From positions 455 through 6,144 of the forward strand of contig JALVPA010000064.1 in the NCBI GenBank assembly GCA_027026055.1: DNA of 5,690 bases, in the 5' to 3' direction. The notes below the pieces were generated by a model. That model was given only the letters and a program-made list of their open reading frames with translations, was not told where the DNA came from and ran no database searches. Source of the DNA: Campylobacteraceae bacterium (GTDB lineage: Bacteria > Campylobacterota > Campylobacteria > Campylobacterales > Sulfurovaceae). A program made the position numbers and the translations under genes. The number at the start of each line of letters is the position of its first letter. Positions within the stretch are counted from its first letter, which is position 1. Shown piece after piece: positions 1 through 4,921 of this stretch.

Positions 1-507
1 TGCGACGAGATTGAGCGGGAAGTTAAAAGGGGTGATACAGACCGCCACGCCGATAGGTTCTCTACGATAAAACGCCGTGGTTTTTTTGCCGCTGGGCATG
101 ATATCGGTCGCGATCGTCTCGCCGTGCAATCCCGACAACTCCATCGCCGTGATGCGAATCGTTTCGATACAGCGATCGACTTCGATACGCGAAAAAGCGA
201 TCGGCTTGGCAACCTCTTTGGTCAGCATCAACGCAAAATCCTCTTTGTGCGCCGCCAATCGTTTCGCCACATCTTCAAGCCATGCGATCCGTTGCGACAG
301 CGGCGCGGCCGCCGCTATCTTCGCCGCCGGTTGCGCGATATCCAGCGCCTTGCGCGCATCCTCGGCGTTACATACGGGCGCGGCGCTTACCGCCGCACCG
401 TCGTAAGGGCTATGACGTACCTCAAGCGACTCTCTCGCCTCTTCTTGCGAACCGAAAAAGATCTTCGCTACGGCGACATCGCCGTTTTTATCGAACAACT
501 CGGACAT
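1..507 (-). CDS. Aldehyde dehydrogenase family protein, N-terminal part (cut by left window edge)
   Basis: The gene encodes the first 169 residues of an NAD(P)-dependent aldehyde dehydrogenase, an enzyme that oxidises an aldehyde to its acid. The stretch REPIGVAVCITPFNFPLN at residues 149-166 is the family hallmark at the start of the cofactor-binding core. The Asn in TPFNFP (N162) matches the conserved oxyanion-hole asparagine. Full-length members are usually about 450-500 residues, so the catalytic Cys and Glu lie beyond the left edge. The early SPYDG block (about residues 33-37) is also typical. The ATG at 507 is preceded by GGAGG at 513-517 with 5 bases between, so the start is well supported. 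The substrate cannot be told; lactaldehyde- or succinate-semialdehyde-type enzymes are possible. It lies 96 bases downstream of the antitoxin gene on the same strand and probably has its own promoter. No link to nitrate reduction is evident. Confidence 0.93.
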   Translation of the reverse strand, partial: MSELFDKNGDVAVAKIFFGSQEEARESLEVRHSPYDGAAVSAAPVCNAEDARKALDIAQPAAKIAAAAPLSQRIAWLEDVAKRLAAHKEDFALMLTKEVAKPIAFSRIEVDRCIETIRITAMELSGLHGETIATDIMPSGKKTTAFYRREPIGVAVCITPFNFPLNLVA

Positions 508-537
508 CGTATCCTCCGTACAGAGAGTTTGAATACG

Positions 538-543
538 ATTATA
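538..543 (-). promoter_or_regulatory. Candidate -10 box for the aldehyde dehydrogenase gene
   Basis: A perfect TATAAT reads on the minus strand in the 96-base gap between the antitoxin stop and the aldehyde dehydrogenase ATG. No TTGACA-like -35 box is found at 16-18 bases upstream. Campylobacterota vegetative promoters often lack a conserved -35 and rely on AT-rich upstream DNA, so this could be functional, with an mRNA leader of about 25 bases that includes the GGAGG ribosome site. The rest of the gap (about 544-603) shows no convincing terminator hairpin. Confidence 0.45.
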
Positions 544-603
544 ACGTAGCGGGATTAAAAGAGGCGTATTGGACGATTCGATTACAAACTTTATCGTACT
601 TTT

Positions 604-876
604 CTATAACGACGGTTTCAATTTTCCGGACACATACTGATGTATCAGCGACGAAAGTATCGTTTGATAGGGGATATTAAGTTCGGCACTTTTACGTTTC
701 AACATCAACATATCATACTCCGGGATGCGAATATTGATATTTTTTGTTTTGTTCAAAAAATGCTTCGCTGCGTTTTTCGCTTCCAACAATTCCTCTTCGA
801 AGTTTTCCACTCTTTCCAACTCCGTAGCATTTTCCACCGCTTCCAAAAGCTCCAATTCGTACTCATCCATGTGCAT
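604..876 (-). CDS. Ribbon-helix-helix (CopG-like) antitoxin of a BrnT-type toxin-antitoxin pair
   Basis: This 90-residue protein is the likely antitoxin of the upstream toxin gene. Residues 43-51 (KTKNINIRI) form a probable beta strand, followed by two helices at about 53-66 and 69-82 containing PYQTILSSLIHQYVSG. This is the pattern of a dimeric CopG-type DNA-binding fold. The N-terminal part (about 1-40) is very acidic and helical and is probably the toxin-neutralising region, by analogy with the family. The ATG at 876 is chosen because AAGGAG at 883-888 stands 6 bases upstream; a second in-frame ATG at 870 is less well spaced. The start overlaps the toxin 3' end by 14 bases, so translation is coupled. 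Such antitoxins normally repress their own promoter, and an inverted repeat suited to this lies at 1153-1177. The assignment as antitoxin rests on fold pattern plus position. Confidence 0.82.
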   Translation of the reverse strand: MHMDEYELELLEAVENATELERVENFEEELLEAKNAAKHFLNKTKNINIRIPEYDMLMLKRKSAELNIPYQTILSSLIHQYVSGKLKPSL

Positions 877-1147
877 CGCCGACTCCTTTATATAACTTGT
901 TCAGTTTTCTGCTGGGCACTATCGTTTTGAGCCATATCTCTTCACCGTTTTTTACAAACGGCACCATATGCACATACCCGTGTAATCGCACAATGTAAAT
1001 ATGTTGATGCGGATATTTCTCTTTGTTGGGGTGAGCGATAATATCAAGCACCTTCTTTTCGTATATCAATGTTACGACATCTTCGAAACATACATTGCGC
1101 TCGTTTTTCAATAATGCGTTTTTATCCGGGTCCCATCTGAAAATCAT
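863..1147 (-). CDS. BrnT-like type II toxin (probable ribonuclease)
   Basis: The gene encodes a 94-residue protein resembling the BrnT toxin family, small RelE-fold ribonucleases that arrest translation. The N-terminal FRWDPDKNALLKNER followed by CFEDV (about residues 3-24) matches the family's W-D-x-x-K-x-x-x-L plus (F)-E-(D/E) opening. The later block with HPNKEKYP, a strand pair around GYVHMVPFV and a basic KTIVPSRK end (about 74-81) is typical of this subgroup. The order toxin first, antitoxin second, is usual for BrnT systems. ATG at 1147 is preferred over the in-frame GTG at 1150 because no ribosome site precedes either, and the promoter at 1154-1182 would start transcription about at 1147. 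The module is visibly AT-richer than the nap genes, which suggests separate acquisition. Toxicity is inferred from family resemblance only. Confidence 0.8.
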   Translation of the reverse strand: MIFRWDPDKNALLKNERNVCFEDVVTLIYEKKVLDIIAHPNKEKYPHQHIYIVRLHGYVHMVPFVKNGEEIWLKTIVPSRKLNKLYKGVGDAHG

Positions 1148-1152
1148 CACTT

Positions 1153-1177
1153 ATTTATATCACAATAGATATTAAAT
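1153..1177 (-). repeat. Imperfect inverted repeat over the toxin promoter, candidate operator
   Basis: On the minus strand ATTTAATATC (1177-1168) and GATATAAAT (1161-1153) are complementary apart from a single unpaired base, with a 6-base centre. The repeat covers the whole spacer and the -10 box of the toxin promoter. Ribbon-helix-helix antitoxins bind such symmetric sites, so this is a plausible autoregulation operator. The high AT content makes chance symmetry possible. Confidence 0.45.
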
Positions 1178-1182
1178 GTCAA
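1154..1182 (-). promoter_or_regulatory. Near-consensus sigma-70 promoter of the toxin-antitoxin module
   Basis: TTGACA at 1182-1177 and TATAAA at 1159-1154 read on the minus strand with an exact 17-base spacer. The -35 is a perfect match and the -10 differs from consensus at one base. Transcription would be expected about 7 bases past the -10, at or within a few bases of 1147, which is the A of the toxin ATG. No Shine-Dalgarno sequence lies between the -10 and the ATG, so the transcript is predicted to be leaderless. The -35 box begins only 10 bases after the stop codon of the last nap-linked gene. Confidence 0.75.
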
Positions 1183-1192
1183 CTATACGACT

Positions 1193-1429
1193 TCACTTCT
1201 TTCTATCATCGCATCCTTGCGACGTACAGTAGCTTTTTTTAAGAACGAATGTGTAGACAATATCTTTGATCATCAAGATCAAACACCACACCCATAAGAT
1301 ATCGATATAGATGTTGTCTTTGTAGTCGAGTCCGAAACGCAATATCGGCCATCCGACGAGAATAAAATATTTGGTATAGTAAAAAAAAAGAATCCCCGCT
1401 CCGTAAAGCTCGCGCAGTAGGCTTTTCAT
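1193..1429 (-). CDS. Small two-helix membrane protein of unknown function, last gene of the nap cluster
   Basis: I do not recognise this 78-residue protein. Two hydrophobic segments are visible, about residues 11-32 (rich in F, Y, I, L, ending in GWPIL) and 41-63 (YIDILWVWCLILM and onwards), joined by a short polar loop with RFGLDYKDN. The C-terminal tail is basic and holds two cysteines, C68 and C73 (CTSQGC), in a CX4C spacing. No signal peptidase site is apparent, so it is probably an inner membrane protein. Its ATG overlaps the stop of the preceding gene as ATGA and has no clear ribosome site of its own, so translation is likely coupled. A run of nine T on the coding strand (plus-strand 1381-1389) lies within the first membrane segment. 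Being the end of the nap run, it may serve nitrate respiration, but that is inference. The protein character and coupling support a real gene. Confidence 0.75.
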   Translation of the reverse strand: MKSLLRELYGAGILFFYYTKYFILVGWPILRFGLDYKDNIYIDILWVWCLILMIKDIVYTFVLKKSYCTSQGCDDRKK

Positions 1430-1749
1430 GACTCGGGCGTATCGGCGGAAGGCGGGGTCTCTTGCGCGGGCTGTACGATACCGTCGCGGATCGCTTGCTG
1501 TTCCGCTTCGTATGCGTTGATCTGCATGCGCACTTCGTTGATCTGTTCGGGCGTGACCCCTTCGTCGCTCGACCAGATCACATCGATGTCGCCGCCGTAC
1601 TTTTCGCCCATCTTCTCTATCTTTTCGGCATATTCGTAAATATCGAGACAGACGACGGGTTCGGCGTCGCTATCTTCGGTATCGACCAACTCGATATACC
1701 AACGCCCGATGGGACTCGTCTTGATCGTCGATTCGAAAATCGCCGCCAT
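1426..1749 (-). CDS. Unrecognised soluble 107-residue protein downstream of napD
   Basis: I do not recognise this protein. It has no signal peptide or membrane segment and should be cytoplasmic. The N-terminal half (about residues 8-65) alternates polar and hydrophobic residues, with GRWYIELVD, EPVVCLDIYEYAEKIEKMG and DIDVIWSSDEG, and looks like a small mixed alpha/beta fold. Residues about 68-90 (TPEQINEVRMQINAYEAEQQ) form a helix. The last 17 or so residues are a disordered tail rich in P, E, S and T. One cysteine is present. ATG at 1749 is preferred to an in-frame TTG at 1755: GGA in TTCGGA stands 8 bases before the ATG, while it is too close to the TTG. The gene starts 2 bases after the napD stop and ends in an ATGA overlap with the membrane-protein gene, so it belongs to the same transcript. 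A Nap accessory role is only suggested by this context. Confidence 0.78.
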   Translation of the reverse strand: MAAIFESTIKTSPIGRWYIELVDTEDSDAEPVVCLDIYEYAEKIEKMGEKYGGDIDVIWSSDEGVTPEQINEVRMQINAYEAEQQAIRDGIVQPAQETPPSADTPES

Positions 1750-1751
1750 GA

Positions 1752-2111
1752 TCAAAATCCGAATTTTTTATGTTTGAGATCGCCGTGATAGACCACTTCG
1801 CTCGGATCGACGTCGTCGCGTTTGAGAATATCCGGAACGGGATCTTCCGCTTCGAGTTTGCGAATCTCTTCGTCTAGTTGCTCCTCTTGGTAGGTCATCA
1901 TCATATCGGCGGCGATCACACGCGGATGTTGCTGGATCTTGATCAGCTTTTCGATCTCCTCTTCCACCCCTTCGCCTTCGACGGTGACGATAATTTTGCC
2001 TTTTTCTTTGTCGTGCAGATGATAATCGACAAAATCCGCCTCTTTAAAGTACGCCACCAATTCGTCGATAGACTCGGGAAGCGCTTGCACCACTATACTC
2101 GAAATATTCAT
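1752..2111 (-). CDS. napD: NapD, chaperone for maturation of the periplasmic nitrate reductase NapA
   Basis: NapD is a small cytoplasmic chaperone that binds the twin-arginine signal peptide of NapA and holds back export until the molybdenum cofactor is inserted. The 119-residue product begins MNISSIVVQALPE, the conserved first strand of the family. The ferredoxin-like fold continues through YHLHDKEKGKIIVTVEG (about residues 30-46), EEEIEKLIKIQQHPRVIAADMMMTYQEE (in two parts, about 50-77), the usual helix-strand end. A charged tail of about 40 residues follows, ending YHGDLKHKKFGF, longer than the E. coli protein of under 90 residues. The ATG at 2111 is chosen over an upstream in-frame start at 2150 because it matches the family N-terminus and has GGAGG 6 bases upstream. 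It overlaps the napL stop as ATGA, and the next gene begins 2 bases after its stop. Confidence 0.93.
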   Translation of the reverse strand: MNISSIVVQALPESIDELVAYFKEADFVDYHLHDKEKGKIIVTVEGEGVEEEIEKLIKIQQHPRVIAADMMMTYQEEQLDEEIRKLEAEDPVPDILKRDDVDPSEVVYHGDLKHKKFGF

Positions 2112-3094
2112 CGTTGACCTCCGTTTGCGTTGTTTGCCGTCAAATCCCACACCATGACGGTATTGTCGTCGCTTGCGCTAAAAAGATGCGTCGCATCTTC
2201 AAAGAGTATTACGTTGAGTGTACTCTTTTGTCCTTTAAGTATCGCTGTTTTGTTCTTTGTACGCGTGTTAAAAAGCGAAATGCTATTGTCCTCGTCCATC
2301 GCAAACGCCACCGTTTTCGCATCGGGGCTCAATGCCGTCGCATAGATCAAAAAGTGTGCCTGAAGATAGTAGCCTTTGCCCGTCTTCACGTCATATACGA
2401 CGCCGCGTCTGTCTTGTCCCGCCGCGGCGACGGTATCGTTGCGAAACGCCACTTTATAGACATTGTCGACATTGAGCCCTTGCAATTTTTTCAACACTTT
2501 GCCACTTTGCGTGTCGATCACAAAAAGAATACCGCTTTCGTTGGAAAAAACGGCGCGTTGTTTCGACTCATCCAAGGCAAAATCGGAGAATTTCGATTCG
2601 TTGAGTTGTACGCGGTAACGCTCTTTTCCCGTCGAAATCTCGTACAAAGCCGCCTCGTTACCGAGATAACCGAGCAATATATGATCCTCGTCGATAAAGC
2701 GCGCTTTGATAAGCGAACGTTGCGCCTCGGCACCGAAAAGCTTTTTGAGCGTACCTTTTTCGTAAAGATACAAATCGCTATAGCCGTTTTTTCCGCTATC
2801 GCTAAGGATAAGATAACGTTCGTCTATCGCATCGACACTCAGCACCCTTGCGGGCACCGTATCGCCCATGAAGTCTTTGACGTTCGGTATCGAAATCTCA
2901 AGCGCTTTACGGCGCTCCGGCAACGTATAGACCTCCGCTTTACCCGCGTCGGTGGCGATAATCAAACGCTTGTTTCTGAGCACCATATCTTTCGCCAAAC
3001 CCGATACGACAATCGACGCCGCGGGCGTATATGCGGCAGGCGCGCCGAAAAGCAGCGTTGCGAAAAACGTAACTGCCCATAGCCATCTTTTCAT
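2108..3094 (-). CDS. napL: NapL, periplasmic WD40-like accessory protein of the Nap system
   Basis: NapL is an accessory protein found in nap clusters of Campylobacterota; its biochemical role is not settled, and it is reported as dispensable for nitrate respiration in Wolinella. The 328-residue product begins with a signal peptide (KR, then a hydrophobic stretch to about residue 21, with an AxA-type site near GAPAA), so it should be periplasmic. The rest is a run of beta-rich blade repeats such as LYEISTGKERY, FVIDTQSGKVLKKLQG, VYDVKTGKGYY, LFNTRTKNKTAILKG and the WD-type end SASDDNTVMVWDL (about 307-319). This fits a seven- or eight-bladed propeller. It has no haem motif and no cysteine. 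The ATG at 3094 overlaps the stop of the preceding gene as ATGA and has GAGGAG at 3100-3105, 5 bases upstream. Identification rests on the propeller plus the position between napF and napD. Confidence 0.88.
   Translation of the reverse strand: MKRWLWAVTFFATLLFGAPAAYTPAASIVVSGLAKDMVLRNKRLIIATDAGKAEVYTLPERRKALEISIPNVKDFMGDTVPARVLSVDAIDERYLILSDSGKNGYSDLYLYEKGTLKKLFGAEAQRSLIKARFIDEDHILLGYLGNEAALYEISTGKERYRVQLNESKFSDFALDESKQRAVFSNESGILFVIDTQSGKVLKKLQGLNVDNVYKVAFRNDTVAAAGQDRRGVVYDVKTGKGYYLQAHFLIYATALSPDAKTVAFAMDEDNSISLFNTRTKNKTAILKGQKSTLNVILFEDATHLFSASDDNTVMVWDLTANNANGGQR
2118..2122 (-). promoter_or_regulatory. Ribosome binding site fixing the napD start
   Basis: GGAGG reads on the minus strand 6 bases upstream of the ATG at 2111 and lies inside the 3' end of napL, where it encodes part of the final GGQR residues. 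It supports the short NapD form over an upstream in-frame start at 2150. Confidence 0.8.
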
Positions 3095-3432
3095 ACGATC
3101 TCCTCGGCATACGCCAATATCCTCTTCGTCAGTTGCACCTCGTCACACGATTCGCAATAGAGCGCGAAAAGGTCCTCTTCACTCCGCAAAAAATCGCGAA
3201 ATGCGTTGTCGTTTTCCAAACGCGCCGCCAATACATCAAGCCCCTCTTCGCCCAACGCCTCTTTAAGCGGATCGGCAATATAGACGATAAAATTGTATTC
3301 GTTGGGGTCGTATTCGAAATCTTCCGAGTCGTAATCCCATTCGTTGGCATCGACGGTGATCAGATGCCTACTCTCCAGCGTCTCATCTGAAAACTTTTCA
3401 CACAGTTTCGGATAGGTTTCACACACTTTCAT
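3091..3432 (-). CDS. Unrecognised acidic protein with two cysteine pairs, inserted between napF and napL
   Basis: I do not recognise this 113-residue protein. It has no signal peptide or membrane segment. Cysteines are C4 and C11 near the N-terminus (CX6C) and C93 and C96 near the C-terminus (YCESC, CX2C); four thiols in two pairs could bind a metal or an iron-sulfur cluster, or form disulfides, but no known motif fits. Residues 28-46 are dense in D, E, Y and N (DANEWDYDSEDFEYDPNEY), then comes a strand FIVYIAD and helices 55-75 and 78-112. Overall it is strongly acidic. The ATG at 3432 is chosen over an in-frame start at 3468 because AAGGAG stands 9 bases upstream of it. It overlaps the napF end by 14 bases and napL by ATGA, so it is translated as part of the nap operon. 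The classical order puts napL directly after napF, so this gene is an addition and a candidate Nap accessory factor. Confidence 0.8.
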   Translation of the reverse strand: MKVCETYPKLCEKFSDETLESRHLITVDANEWDYDSEDFEYDPNEYNFIVYIADPLKEALGEEGLDVLAARLENDNAFRDFLRSEEDLFALYCESCDEVQLTKRILAYAEEIV

Positions 3433-3967
3433 CCGTTTCGACTCCTTGTGGTTGCGATTCGATTTCATACGTCATGTATCCGATGGCATGAACGGGACAC
3501 CGCGCCATACAAAAGCCACATCCCGTGCACTTTTCATCGTCGATAACGGGATTGAAAAGTCCGTTAAATAGTATCGCATCGTCGATACAAGGCTCCTTAC
3601 ACGCACTACATATGACTTTGTGATGGGCGATGCACGCCTCCGTCGAGATACGAAAAACGGCATTGATTTGCTCGGCGTTATAATCGTGTGCCGTCGAAAG
3701 CACCTCTTTGTCGCACGCTTCGGCGCACGCCTCGCAAAAGGTACATCCACTTTGGGAAAAGTCGAGTACCGCCGTACCCTTGTCGTCAATCGTGATAATC
3801 CGCTCGTCACAAGAAGCGACGCAAGCTTTGCTTTCGCAGCTTGGACACTCATTCTGAAAAGCCGATTCGTTTTTGCCGTACGGGGGCCGTACGGGATATT
3901 CGAGACGCTCCTTCGTCGCATGCAGCGGTTTGGCCATTGCGGCCAAAAAGGCGCGCCTTTCGGTCAT
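3419..3967 (-). CDS. napF: NapF, ferredoxin-type iron-sulfur protein of the Nap system
   Basis: NapF is a cytoplasmic iron-sulfur protein that in E. coli interacts with the NapA precursor and is thought to act in its maturation or redox activation before export. The 182-residue product has four cysteine sets for [4Fe-4S]-type clusters: C41-C44-C49-C53, C75-C78-C81-C85, C112-C120-C123-C127 and C147-C150-C153-C157. The third set with its CX7CX2CX3C spacing (ACIAHHKVICSACKEPC) is also seen in E. coli NapF and is a good family mark, as is RPPYG at 27-31. The first set has two more residues between its second and third cysteines than the usual CX2CX2CX3C. The N-terminus ERRAFLAAMAK resembles a twin-arginine motif, but no long hydrophobic segment follows. 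The ATG at 3967 overlaps the napB stop as TAATG. A polar tail of about 17 residues ends the protein. Confidence 0.92.
   Translation of the reverse strand: MTERRAFLAAMAKPLHATKERLEYPVRPPYGKNESAFQNECPSCESKACVASCDERIITIDDKGTAVLDFSQSGCTFCEACAEACDKEVLSTAHDYNAEQINAVFRISTEACIAHHKVICSACKEPCIDDAILFNGLFNPVIDDEKCTGCGFCMARCPVHAIGYMTYEIESQPQGVETDESV
3442..3447 (-). promoter_or_regulatory. Ribosome binding site fixing the start of the gene after napF
   Basis: AAGGAG on the minus strand lies 9 bases upstream of the ATG at 3432, within the 3' end of napF. It supports this start over the in-frame start at 3468, which would extend the protein by a short lysine- and asparagine-rich stretch. Confidence 0.75.
3876..3894 (-). 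repeat. Two palindromic CCGTACGG copies inside napF, potential mRNA hairpin
   Basis: CCGTACGG occurs at 3876-3883 and 3887-3894, 11 bases apart start to start. Each copy is self-complementary, so together they can form an 8-bp stem with a 3-base CCC loop in the mRNA, at codons 25-31 of napF. The encoded RPPYG is conserved in the family, so protein constraint may explain the repeat. Confidence 0.4.
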
Positions 3968-4908
3968 TACTCGACACCTTCGTCGATGACGTCCGCCAAG
4001 TTCGATTTGGCTTTCAAGTCGCCTACGAGTCCGTCAGGCTTGAAAGTGTTGGCGACCACAGGCTCGATATTGGCTTGCGGTACGTGACACTGAGAACAGT
4101 TAAAGCGCCCCTGATAGAGATGATTGAGTTTCTTTTTCGCAAGCTTGATATCGCTTACATTACCGATATCGCCCTTGAGTCCCACCACTTTACCCTCTTT
4201 GACCAATTCGCCGTTTTTCAGCGTTGTCTCGGGACGATAGTCGATAAAGTGCGACGGTGGAATCGGCGTCGCACCGACCGCTTTAGCCTTGTCGGGCATA
4301 TGACATCCCAAGCATTGGTTGTTGTTTTTCGTAATCGGCAACAACCCTTCCACGGAGTGCGGAATAAGCGGCGGTGCATTCACATAAGCGCGAGCAAAGC
4401 GCGGCGCCGCACCCGGTGCGGGACGATCTACTTTCAATTCGGGAGGCGCGATTTTCTCTTCATCGTCCAACGTAGCTTTGCGAAGCCCCAATACCGTCTC
4501 GTCCACCTCTTTTTTGTTACCGAGATCCTCTTTGGCGATACGATTGGGATCGTCTAAACCCTCGTTAATATCGATGACTTTGGCGGATGCCGCCGCTTCG
4601 GCAGGCGCCTGAGCGCCGCCACCGCCTTTAATCGTGTCGGCAATCGCCGCCATATCGGCATCGCTGAGCGATTTGACCTGACCTGCCATAATCCCTTTCA
4701 TCGCACCGCCGTACGTGCCCGCCTTGTAGCCTTTGAGCGACGCGACAATATCGGCTTTGCTCATATCTTTGACCACTTTGGATACACCCATCGCTTTCTT
4801 TTCAAACTGCTTTCCGTGGCACCCCGTACACCCTGCCGTACTTACGGCATAGAGCGACGATGCCGCAATCAGCGAACCCATCGCCAAGAGCTTGATCGTT
4901 CGTTTCAT
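3967..4908 (-). CDS. napB: NapB with an N-terminal cytochrome c domain: three-haem electron transfer subunit of nitrate reductase
   Basis: NapB is the periplasmic dihaem cytochrome that donates electrons to NapA. The 313-residue product has a signal peptide (MKRTIKLLAMG to about LYA21) and then two parts. Residues about 22-95 are a class I monohaem cytochrome c domain with CTGCH at 27-31, a GTYGGAMKGIMAGQVKSLSD stretch at 64-83 holding the probable axial Met (M74 or M70), and the usual C-terminal helix. A linker rich in Gly and Ala (about 94-109) joins it to a complete NapB domain with CLGCH at 199-203, CSQCH at 271-275, PPLIPHSVEG (H184) and PPSHF (H220) as likely distal haem ligands. NapB alone is usually about 150-200 residues, so this is a fusion, not a truncation. 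The ATG at 4908 has AAGGAG 6 bases upstream and gives a proper signal peptide; an in-frame start at 4980 would spoil it. It begins 13 bases after napH. Confidence 0.93.
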   Translation of the reverse strand: MKRTIKLLAMGSLIAASSLYAVSTAGCTGCHGKQFEKKAMGVSKVVKDMSKADIVASLKGYKAGTYGGAMKGIMAGQVKSLSDADMAAIADTIKGGGGAQAPAEAAASAKVIDINEGLDDPNRIAKEDLGNKKEVDETVLGLRKATLDDEEKIAPPELKVDRPAPGAAPRFARAYVNAPPLIPHSVEGLLPITKNNNQCLGCHMPDKAKAVGATPIPPSHFIDYRPETTLKNGELVKEGKVVGLKGDIGNVSDIKLAKKKLNHLYQGRFNCSQCHVPQANIEPVVANTFKPDGLVGDLKAKSNLADVIDEGVE

Positions 4909-4914
4909 GCTTCT

Positions 4915-4920
4915 CTCCTT
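4915..4920 (-). promoter_or_regulatory. Ribosome binding site fixing the napB start
   Basis: AAGGAG on the minus strand lies 6 bases upstream of the ATG at 4908, in the 13-base gap after the napH stop. It decides for the start that gives a normal secretion signal. Confidence 0.85.
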
Positions 4921-4921
4921 T

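Noticed and set aside
544..603. Terminator after the antitoxin gene
   Set aside because: I looked for a stem and T tract in this gap and found only weak AT-rich partial symmetry, so none is annotated.
77..680. Plus-strand open frames opposite the aldehyde dehydrogenase gene and beyond
   Set aside because: The minus strand carries a clear aldehyde dehydrogenase with hallmark motif and ribosome site; the plus-strand products have no recognisable content.
1183..1193. Terminator at the end of the nap run
   Set aside because: Only 10 bases separate the last stop from the -35 box of the toxin promoter, and no GC-rich hairpin followed by T residues is visible on the minus strand.
2112..2150. Longer NapD start
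   Set aside because: The extra residues are basic and overlap napL; the family N-terminus MNISSIVV and GGAGG both point to 2111.
2114..3082. Long plus-strand open frame (322 codons) opposite napL
   Set aside because: The translation is rich in R, V and F with no recognisable domain and lies exactly antisense to a well-supported NapL with signal peptide and propeller repeats. It is a codon-bias shadow.
3433..3468. Longer start of the acidic gene within napF
   Set aside because: It adds a short basic stretch read from napF codons; AAGGAG favours 3432.
3841..4557. Plus-strand open frame of 238 codons opposite napB and napF
   Set aside because: It runs across the antisense of two confirmed haem and iron-sulfur proteins, has an arginine-rich composition typical of shadow frames, and shows no domain.
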